In this document: positions 57,635-64,000 of the stretch, one piece after another | Numbering within the stretch: the first letter of the stretch is position 1 | Layout: each line of letters begins with the position of its first letter | DNA from: Actinomadura sp. WMMA1423 | Lineage (GTDB): Bacteria; Actinomycetota; Actinomycetes; Streptosporangiales; Streptosporangiaceae | Assembly (NCBI RefSeq): GCF_006547145.1 | Contig: NZ_CP041244.1 | Coordinates: 7,254,001 to 7,318,000, forward strand | DNA length: 64,000 nucleotides | Direction: 5' to 3' | Made by a program: the position numbers and the translations under genes | The notes under the pieces: generated by a model | What the model saw: the letters and a program-made list of their open reading frames with translations, nothing else | Told to the model about the DNA's origin: nothing | The model's database searches: none

Positions 57635-59080
57635 TCAGGAGAACCTCTCGGCCGGAGCCGCATGCGCGGGGGCCCGCCGGTGGGCCCGCCGGGCCAGCGC
57701 GTAGTACAGCCCGCCGGCGACCAGGCCGCCCGAAAGCCACGAGAAGTCGGTGTTCCCCAGGGTCCGTGCGATCGGCCCCTGCAGCGCGGGCACCGTGCCG
57801 TACTGCCAAGCCCAAGCCGCGAGCAGCCCCAGGGCCAGGCTGGCCAGGGCGCGGACGTTCGCTCCGCCGTCCCGGTAGAGGGCGGCCACGTCGATCCGGC
57901 CGCGCCGCAGGACGAAGAAGTCGACCAGGACGACGGCCGCCCACGGGCTGATCCACACCAGGATGGACGCCATCCAGTGGTCGAAGGCCTGGGCGAAGCT
58001 GTCGGCCTGCAGGAACACCACCAGCACCAGGGAGGCCACCGCGCCGGCCACCAGCGTCACCTTCCACCGGGCGGCGCGGATGCCGACCGACAGCGCGGCG
58101 AGCGAGCACGAGTACAGGTTGAGGATGTTCGTCGCCACGGGGCCGTGCATGATCAGCAGCAGCACGGGCACGGCCATCACCCCGAACGCCCCGGTCACCA
58201 GGCTGGAGGGGTCGCCGCCGTCGCCCGCGCTGGCCAGGCAGGCGCCGAGGGCGGCCAGCCACACGGTGGGGACGTACATCCCGAGCGCGGTCGACCAGAA
58301 CACCGACCGGTCCGAGGCCTTCGGGCGCACGAAGCGGCTGTAGTCGGCCGAGTAGGGCAGCCAGCTGATGCCCCAGCCGATGCCGATGGCGGTGAGCAAC
58401 TGGGTCACGGCGGTGAACTTGTCGCCCGCCGTCGTGGCGGTGGCGGTCGTCCAGTGGATGTCGGCCTGCCCGAGGGCCAGCCCCGTCATGACCACCATGA
58501 CCAGCACCGTGGCCGGGACGGTGTACTTCTCGAACGTGCGGATCGCGTAGAAGCCGTAGAGGGCCAGGAGGAGCTGGGCGGCCATGATCAGGCCCGCCAC
58601 CGCGTACCGCAGCCCGGTGCCGCCGTGCACCCCCGCCTGGGCGAGGATCTCGATCACCAGGTCGAGCACCACCCAGGTGTTGACGCCGACCCACCCCATG
58701 GTGAGCAGCCCCTGCACCAGGCCGGGGACGTCGGCGCCGCGCCGGCCGAAGGGCCCGCGCCCGAGGACCATCTGGTTGACGCCGGTGCGGTGGCCGATGA
58801 CGTTGAACAGCCCGAAGACCGCGCAGCCGACCAGGTTGCCGAGCGTGACGACGAGCAGGGTCTCCACCAGGCTCAGCCCGAGCGTGACGCCCAGCGCGCC
58901 GAGCACCCAGTTGATCGGCGCGATGTTGGCCCCGCACCAGATCCAGAACTGCTGCCAGGGCGTGGAGTCGCGGGCGGAGGCCGGGATGGGGTCGATGCCG
59001 TGTTCGTCGAAGCGAACCGCTTCCTCCAAGCGAACCGGTTCAGGGGATAGGGCCGGGTGTGCGGATTCGTTGCTGGACAT
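57635..59080 (-). CDS. NCS1-family cytosine/purine permease
   Basis: A 481-residue transporter with 12 hydrophobic segments. NCS1 features are WIWCGANIAPINWVLGALGV in helix 1, GRGPFGRRGADVPGLVQGLL in the first loop and SWLPYSADYSRFVRPKAS in helix 6-7. It imports nucleobases, hydantoins or allantoin by cation symport. GGAGGAACCC precedes the ATG at 59080. It diverges from a PucR regulator that likely controls it. Confidence 0.93.
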   Translation of the reverse strand: MSSNESAHPALSPEPVRLEEAVRFDEHGIDPIPASARDSTPWQQFWIWCGANIAPINWVLGALGVTLGLSLVETLLVVTLGNLVGCAVFGLFNVIGHRTGVNQMVLGRGPFGRRGADVPGLVQGLLTMGWVGVNTWVVLDLVIEILAQAGVHGGTGLRYAVAGLIMAAQLLLALYGFYAIRTFEKYTVPATVLVMVVMTGLALGQADIHWTTATATTAGDKFTAVTQLLTAIGIGWGISWLPYSADYSRFVRPKASDRSVFWSTALGMYVPTVWLAALGACLASAGDGGDPSSLVTGAFGVMAVPVLLLIMHGPVATNILNLYSCSLAALSVGIRAARWKVTLVAGAVASLVLVVFLQADSFAQAFDHWMASILVWISPWAAVVLVDFFVLRRGRIDVAALYRDGGANVRALASLALGLLAAWAWQYGTVPALQGPIARTLGNTDFSWLSGGLVAGGLYYALARRAHRRAPAHAAPAERFS

Positions 59081-59138
59081 GGGTTCCTCCGTCCGTGACG
59101 TACAGCACACCAAAGCACCGCGCCGTCCGGTCCAGAAG

Positions 59139-59152
59139 TAGAGAAACCTCTA
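59139..59152. promoter_or_regulatory. Short dyad between permease and PucR genes
   Basis: TAGAG-AAAC-CTCTA lies midway in the 105-bp divergent promoter region and is followed by TTGACC. A PucR or general nitrogen regulator could bind there. Confidence 0.35.
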
Positions 59153-59185
59153 GCATTGACCTTGTTGGCTGGATAGGTTCACAGG

Positions 59186-60742
59186 GTGTTCACCTTGGCG
59201 TCCCTGCTGGAGGACGAGTCGCTGGGCCTCAGGGTCCTCGTCCAGGGCCCGCCGGGGGCCCTGGAGGAACCGGTCGCGTGGATCCACAACACCGAGCTGC
59301 CCGACCCGTCGGGCTACGTGCGGCGGCGCGAGCTGGTGCTGACCAACGGCCTGTGGGACGACCGGATCGCCGCCTCCGGGTTCGTCGCCAACGTCCAGCG
59401 GGCGCGGGCGGCGGGCATCGTGTTCGGCCTGCGGCCGGAGCGTCCCAGCACGCCGGGGGAGCTGGTCACCGCCTGCCGCGCGGCCGGCGTGCCCCTGCTG
59501 GAGATCGCGGCGGAGGTTCCGTTCACCGCGATCTCCGAGGCGGTCGCCGCCCGCTACAGCGAGGAGCGCCAGGGCGCGCTCGTCGGCATGGTGCGCCGGG
59601 GGGAGGCGCTGGCCACGGCGATCTCCCGGGGCGCGGGCGCGTCGGGCGTCCTGCAGGTGCTGCGCCGCGACCACGAGCTCCCGCTCGCGGTCATCGACCG
59701 GATGGGACGCCTGCTCGGCTCGGCCGGCGCCGAACTGGACGCCGCCCAGCTCCGCACGGTCGCCGCGGGCCTGACCCGGCGGCCGCCGCCGCTGGAGCTG
59801 GACCTGGGCGCCGCCGGACGGGCCGCGCTGTACCTGGTCGGGGCGGTCGGCGACGTCGACGCGGCGCTGATCTGCCTGCGCCCGGTGAGCGAGCTGACCC
59901 GCGTCGAGCAGGACGCGCTGGACCAGGCGGCGCGCTTCCTCAGCCTGGAGGTCGCCAAGCAGCAGGCGGTGCAGGCGATCGAGCTGCGGTTCGCCAGCGA
60001 GCTGCTGGAGATGGTGCTGTCGGGCGGCAGCCGCGACGCCGAAGTACCCGGCCGGCTGCGCGCGTTCGGGGTGGACCCCGAGGGCCCGCTCGCGGTGTGG
60101 ACGACGGCGTTCGCGGGTCCGGAGGCCACCCTGCCCGGGCTGGCGGAGGTGATCGGCGAGTTCTTCGTCTCCACCGGCGTGCCGGTGGTGGTGGCGGCCG
60201 GATCGCAGGACGTGGTGGCGGTCCTGTCGTGGCGGCACGACGAGCGGGACGCGGCGCCCCTCGCCGAGCGCCTCGCCGCCGCGGTGGGGGAGCGGTTCCC
60301 CGGCCGCCGCGCCGTCGTCGGGCTCGGCGGGACCGTCCGGGGGCCCGCGGCGCTGCGCGAACCGCTCATCAGGGCGCGCGAGGTCTGCCGGACCCTGCGG
60401 CGCGGCGGCGCGGGCCCCGCCGTCCGGACCTTCGCCGAGCTCGGCCCCCACCGGCTCCTGCTCGGGACGCAGAACGCCGCCGCGCTGCGGACCCTCGCCG
60501 ACGGCGTGCTCGGACCGGTCCGCGAGCACGACGCCAGGCGGGGCGGCGAGCTGGAGGCCACGCTGCGCGCCTTCCTCGACCACGACGGGCACTGGCAGGC
60601 CACCGCCGCCGCCCTGCGGGTGCACGTCAACACGCTGCGGAACCGGCTCGCCAAGATCGCCGAGCTGACCGGGCGCGACACCTCCCGCACCGCCGACCGC
60701 GTCGACCTCTTCCTGGCACTGCAAGCCGCCGACATGGCCTGA
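59186..60742 (+). CDS. PucR-family transcriptional regulator
   Basis: A 518-residue activator. Residues 1-125 form the PucR purine-catabolism domain (VAWIHNTELPDPSGYVRRRE, LVLTNGLW). A CdaR-like GGDEF-related domain lies at ~300-410, and the C-terminal HTH is FLDHDGHWQATAAALRVHVN, TLRNRLAKIAEL. It senses purine- or related ring catabolites. GTG start with a short leader. It diverges from the NCS1 permease. Confidence 0.94.
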   Translation: MFTLASLLEDESLGLRVLVQGPPGALEEPVAWIHNTELPDPSGYVRRRELVLTNGLWDDRIAASGFVANVQRARAAGIVFGLRPERPSTPGELVTACRAAGVPLLEIAAEVPFTAISEAVAARYSEERQGALVGMVRRGEALATAISRGAGASGVLQVLRRDHELPLAVIDRMGRLLGSAGAELDAAQLRTVAAGLTRRPPPLELDLGAAGRAALYLVGAVGDVDAALICLRPVSELTRVEQDALDQAARFLSLEVAKQQAVQAIELRFASELLEMVLSGGSRDAEVPGRLRAFGVDPEGPLAVWTTAFAGPEATLPGLAEVIGEFFVSTGVPVVVAAGSQDVVAVLSWRHDERDAAPLAERLAAAVGERFPGRRAVVGLGGTVRGPAALREPLIRAREVCRTLRRGGAGPAVRTFAELGPHRLLLGTQNAAALRTLADGVLGPVREHDARRGGELEATLRAFLDHDGHWQATAAALRVHVNTLRNRLAKIAELTGRDTSRTADRVDLFLALQAADMA

Positions 60743-60790
60743 CCGGCCGGAGCGGTCGGGCCATGCCGGCGGCGCCCCCGGGCGGGCGGG

Positions 60791-61657
60791 TCAGTGCGGG
60801 TGGACGTCCGGGTCCACCCGCGGCGGGCGGTGCGGGCGCGGCCGGACGTCCGGGTCGGCGAACGCCGCCTCGGCGACGTCCCGGCACCGCGCGAACGCCA
60901 CGTCGCCGCACTCCCGCGCGTACTCGATGAACTGGCGCAGGGCGAGAGCCCGGCCCGGGCGCCCGGACAGGAACGGGTGCACGCAGAGGTTGAACAGGCA
61001 CCGGTACCGCCGCATGCCGTCCAGCTCCGCGCGCCACAGCTCCAGTACCTTGCGCGGCGACTCGATCACCGACCCGACGTGCGGCTCCGGCAGGTAGGCG
61101 TACTGCTCCCAGTCGTCCAGCGACCAGTGCACCGGCAGCTCGACGATCTCGCCCGCCCCGGTCGGCACGCGGTAGGGACGGTCGTCGCCCATCAGGGACG
61201 AGTCGTAGCGCAGCCCGTGCTCGGCGACCAGTTCGGCCGTCGTCCAGGACGCCTCCCACAGCGCCGCCCGGTGCCCTGTGACCTCGATGCCCTGCCGGGC
61301 GAAGACCTCCAGGGCGCGGACGAAGTCCGCGCGCTCCTCCTGCGGGGACATCGACGTGGGCGGGCGATGGGAGTAGGAGTGGTGCGCCACCTCGTGGCCG
61401 CGCTCGACGACGGAGGCGGCGAGCCCCGGGCGCCGCTCGGCGACCCAGCCCGGTACGAAGAACGTCGCCGGGACCTCCATCTCGTCCAGCAGGTCCAGGA
61501 TGCGCGGCAGCCCCACGTCCGGGCCGTAGGCCTGGTGCGACATGGTGCTCGCGTGCGCCGCGTACCGGCCGCCCTGGGCGAGGACCGGCGTCTCGGCGTC
61601 CACGTCGAATCCCAGTGCCACCACCGCGGCGGCCCCGCCGTGCCAGCCTCCGCTCAT
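60791..61657 (-). CDS. NodB-fold polysaccharide deacetylase (PuuE-like)
   Basis: A 288-residue NodB-type metal hydrolase. The metal Asp is in GFDVDAET (18-20), the His pair in GHEVAHHSYSH, and CVHPFLSGRPGR near the end is typical of the PuuE allantoinase / cyclic-imide hydrolase branch. No signal peptide, so it acts in the cytosol. With the permease and PucR nearby, it more likely opens a nitrogen ring than deacetylates a glycan. Confidence 0.87.
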   Translation of the reverse strand: MSGGWHGGAAAVVALGFDVDAETPVLAQGGRYAAHASTMSHQAYGPDVGLPRILDLLDEMEVPATFFVPGWVAERRPGLAASVVERGHEVAHHSYSHRPPTSMSPQEERADFVRALEVFARQGIEVTGHRAALWEASWTTAELVAEHGLRYDSSLMGDDRPYRVPTGAGEIVELPVHWSLDDWEQYAYLPEPHVGSVIESPRKVLELWRAELDGMRRYRCLFNLCVHPFLSGRPGRALALRQFIEYARECGDVAFARCRDVAEAAFADPDVRPRPHRPPRVDPDVHPH

Positions 61658-61687
61658 GACGCCGCCCCTCTCGCCGCCCCTGCCGGA

Positions 61688-62818
61688 TCAGGCGTCCGCA
61701 CCGGCCGCCAGCCGCCAGCGCCGGACGTTGTCCAGGGTGACCATCGGCGACAGCATCGCATGCTCGAAGCGCTCCGGCGCCCGCCCCTCGGCCAGGCGGT
61801 TCGGCAGGTCGGGGTGCACCAGGGCGCCCCTGGCGATCGAGACCAGGTCGGCGTGGCCGTCCGCCAGGACCTGCGCCGACAGCTCCGGCTCGTGCATACC
61901 GCCGTTGGCGATCACCGGCAGGCCGCTCACCCGGCGGGCCAGGCCGGTGACGGTGAGGCCCCGCTCCAGCCGTGCGGAGTCGAGCCAGTTCCGCCCCTCG
62001 CTCGCGACGTGCAGGTAGGTCGCGCCCGCCTCGGTCAGCGCCGTGAAGATCACCTCGGCGTCGTGGGCGCCACCGGGCCAGCGGTACCGGAAGTCGTTCA
62101 CCTTGGTCTGTGAGAGCCGGACCCCGACGCACCAGTCCGGCCCCACCTCCGCGCGGATCGCCGCGACGACCTCCGCCGTCAGGCGCACCCGGTCGGCCAC
62201 CGTCCCGCCGTAGGAGTCCTCGCGCAGGTTGGTGTAGTCGGTGAGGAACTGGTCCAGCAGGTAGCCGTTGGCCCCGTGGACCTCCACGCCGTCGAACCCG
62301 GCGCGCCTGGCGTTCACGGCGGAGGCGACGAAACCGTCCACGGCCTCCCTGATATCGGCCGTGCTCATCTCCTTCGGCGCCGGCCAGGGGCCGTGCCCGC
62401 CGTACTCGGGCATCCTGACACCCTGCGGCACCACCGCGGACGGCCCGGCGGTGCCGTCGCGGTAGGGGTTCCCCTGCGACAGCGCGCCCGCGTGCATCAG
62501 CTGGGCGACGATGGTTCCCCCCGCCTCGTGCACCTCGGTGGTGGCCTCGCGCCAAGCGGTCACGTGCCGTTCCGACACCAGGCCCGGCTGGTTGAGGTAG
62601 CCCTGGCTGTAGGCGGCGTCGGTGTAGACCCCCTCGGTGATGATCAGACCGAAGCCGCCGCGGGCGAACTCCGCGTAGTACTCGGCCATCTCGCGCGTCG
62701 GCGTGCCGTCCGGCGCGGCCGACACCCGCGTCATCGGGGCCACCGCCATCCGGTTGGACGTCCGCAGCTCGCCCACGCGGCCCGGCTCGAGCGCCGGATG
62801 CACGGTTGTGACGGTCAT
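61688..62818 (-). CDS. Old-yellow-enzyme-family NADH:flavin oxidoreductase
   Basis: A 376-residue FMN enzyme of the OYE/xenobiotic reductase type. Motifs are NRMAVAPMTRVSA, AQLMHAGALSQGNPY, GFDGVEVHGANGYLLDQFLT and VIANGGM plus LVSIARGALVHPDLP. It reduces activated C=C bonds, plausible for unsaturated rings. ATG at 62818 follows GAGAGGAAAACGGAG. The last of three genes on this strand before the deacetylase. Confidence 0.94.
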   Translation of the reverse strand: MTVTTVHPALEPGRVGELRTSNRMAVAPMTRVSAAPDGTPTREMAEYYAEFARGGFGLIITEGVYTDAAYSQGYLNQPGLVSERHVTAWREATTEVHEAGGTIVAQLMHAGALSQGNPYRDGTAGPSAVVPQGVRMPEYGGHGPWPAPKEMSTADIREAVDGFVASAVNARRAGFDGVEVHGANGYLLDQFLTDYTNLREDSYGGTVADRVRLTAEVVAAIRAEVGPDWCVGVRLSQTKVNDFRYRWPGGAHDAEVIFTALTEAGATYLHVASEGRNWLDSARLERGLTVTGLARRVSGLPVIANGGMHEPELSAQVLADGHADLVSIARGALVHPDLPNRLAEGRAPERFEHAMLSPMVTLDNVRRWRLAAGADA

Positions 62819-62883
62819 CTCCGTTTTCCTCTCGTTCAGGTCGTGCACGGTCCGGTCGCGGCCCGGGTCCGGGCCGGTCCGGT

Positions 62884-63540
62884 TCACAGGACGTCGATGG
62901 CCAGCGGGGTCGGGCCGTCGCCGTTGATGCCGTTCAGGTCCTGCGGGCACGCCGAAACGACGACCACGCAGTCCATGAGCGCCTCGAAGGTGACCGCGTC
63001 CCCCGCCCGGCTCTCGGCGGCCATCCACCGCAGCCGTCCGTCCTCCTCGACCGGGATCCGCATGAACACGTTGACCGGCTGCGGGGTGGCGGCGACGGCC
63101 GGCCTCGCCGCGGCCGGCCCCAGCCCCGCGAGCGCCGATTCCAGGTTCCGCGCGCACGAGGCGTGCCCGGGGACCCCGAGCGCCTCGTACCGCGCCGGGT
63201 CGCAGGCGGCGATCAGCATGTCGTGCGACCCCGGCGAGGTGTCGTCCACCAGGGCCAGGATCGGCCTCCGGCGGTCGGTGACGAACGCCTCGCCCACCAG
63301 GGGGAAGAGCCGGCTCGTCACGCTCCGGGTGTGCGCGGCGCTCAGATGCTCGTGCGGATCGAGCGCGGAGAACGCGAACAGGTCGCCGACCTGCCCGCCC
63401 TCCACGTCCACCACCCGCACGCGCCGCCCGGCGCCCACCCGTACCGCCCGGCCTTCTCCCGCGGGCACCATCGTCCGTCCCATCGTCACCATGCCGGCAA
63501 GCACACCATCGGCCGGAGCGTCCGAGCCATGGAGCTTCAT
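62884..63540 (-). CDS. DUF1989 (urea carboxylase-associated) protein
   Basis: A 218-residue protein of the DUF1989 family: VRVVDVEGGQVGDLFAFSAL, LFPLVGEAFVTD and HASCARNLESALAG, then PVNVFMRIPVEEDG and LMDCVVVVSACPQDLNGING. The spaced Cys and Asp suggest a metal site. Relatives are associated with urea carboxylase or biuret breakdown. It likely heads the minus-strand operon 62884-60791. Confidence 0.92.
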   Translation of the reverse strand: MKLHGSDAPADGVLAGMVTMGRTMVPAGEGRAVRVGAGRRVRVVDVEGGQVGDLFAFSALDPHEHLSAAHTRSVTSRLFPLVGEAFVTDRRRPILALVDDTSPGSHDMLIAACDPARYEALGVPGHASCARNLESALAGLGPAAARPAVAATPQPVNVFMRIPVEEDGRLRWMAAESRAGDAVTFEALMDCVVVVSACPQDLNGINGDGPTPLAIDVL

Positions 63541-63884
63541 CTAGGCTTGAGGAGAGAGAGTGGCTTTTCATCCATCATCTGTCGCGCGGAGCAGGCCCGA
63601 GTGCAGCCCTCGCGGCCGAGGGCCCGGCGACCGCACGGGCCGGATGGGCCACGACGCCGTGTGCACGCTCCGTCACCGCCGAAAGTCCGGCGAACCGGGG
63701 TTACTGGTGAGTCGGCTCCTGGTACGCGATCCGCCCGCCGGGCGCCGCCACCGGCCGGAGCCATTTCGGGCCGACCGCCGATGATCATGGTGGTAAGTCC
63801 GTTTCTCTCTGCTATGGGCGGTACTCTTCCCGCAGCGCACTTGCGTGCTGAAGAGGCCCGGCGGTCAGAGAGGGAGCACGGCTT
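63541..63884. other. Intergenic region with stress-type promoter
   Basis: No supported gene; short frames here have poor codon bias. The left end serves the DUF1989 operon, the right end the RsbR-like gene. Confidence 0.5.
63801..63824 (+). promoter_or_regulatory. Sigma-B-like promoter
   Basis: GTTT-N14-CGGTAC matches the actinobacterial stress-sigma consensus GTTT-N14-GGGTAC with one mismatch, 61 bp before the RsbR-like start. Confidence 0.55.
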
Positions 63885-64000
63885 TTGAGCAAGGGAACAG
63901 GCGATGCGCATCTTCCGGAGCTGCTGCGCTCCCGGCGGGATGTCGTCCTTGACCGGTGGGTCGGGCTGGCCGTCGCGGGCGTGCGCGGCCGGATCACGGA
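63885..64000 (+). CDS. RsbR-like stressosome/partner-switch protein (partial)
   Basis: The gene leaves the right edge after 38 codons. It starts at TTG with AGGGAG upstream; the product begins LSKGTGDAHLPELLRSRRD, then VVLDRWVGLAVAGVRGRIT. This resembles the N-terminal domain of RsbRD or RsbT co-antagonist proteins (typically LLRERR..ILARWV). A STAS domain is expected beyond the window. The stress-type promoter upstream supports the call. Confidence 0.55.
   Translation, partial: MSKGTGDAHLPELLRSRRDVVLDRWVGLAVAGVRGRIT

Overview
The window is about 72% G+C, with strong G/C preference at third codon positions. Its gene families are typical of filamentous actinomycetes: a DUF5753 XRE regulator paired with DUF397 and an HATPase protein, an Mce operon, PucR, a FurA-KatG pair, SpoIIE-type phosphatases and MpaB. 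I infer a soil actinomycete, perhaps close to Actinomadura or the Streptosporangiales. This is a judgement from gene content and was not tested by a search. No tRNA, rRNA, CRISPR array or insertion sequence was recognised.

Layout, 0-17 kb. A nitrogen-oxide module opens the window: a hemerythrin/DUF2249 protein diverges from a membrane protein and a copper nitrite reductase fused to a membrane domain. Then come a HEAT-repeat protein, an FGE-like protein, and a three-gene set made of an SRPBCC protein, an LEA-like repeat protein and a small acidic protein, possibly related to gas-vesicle accessory genes. Next are a HIT protein, a MazG-Nudix fusion, a CGNR regulator, an epoxide hydrolase, an ArsR-AHSA1 pair with a clear operator, and the HATPase/XRE/DUF397 triad.

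Layout, 17-39 kb. This accessory stretch holds a secreted aerolysin-like candidate, an XRE-methionine aminopeptidase pair with repeated operator sites, an amidase of lower G+C, twin cysteine-rich secreted proteins and a beta-lactamase-like hydrolase. It also holds a 1185-residue membrane NACHT ATPase with a degenerate FGE-like segment, GNAT and SnoaL-like genes, a TetR gene with two operators and a CxxCxG mini-protein. A PAS-SpoIIE-HATPase-STAS phosphatase, an MFS pump, a hydrolase, a TerD-like protein, an acyltransferase and a decayed VOC gene complete it.

Layout, 39-64 kb. A nine-gene mce operon (two YrbE permeases, six Mce proteins, one Mce-associated protein) lies behind tandem operator-like palindromes. 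furA-katG and a second, convergent furA follow. Next are a TetR/MpaB/acyl-CoA ligase group and a consensus-like LexA box with a 29-codon ORF. Last is an island of NCS1 permease, PucR, NodB-fold hydrolase, OYE-family oxidoreductase and DUF1989 protein that suggests nitrogen-ring catabolism. The window ends inside an RsbR-like gene preceded by a stress-sigma-type promoter.
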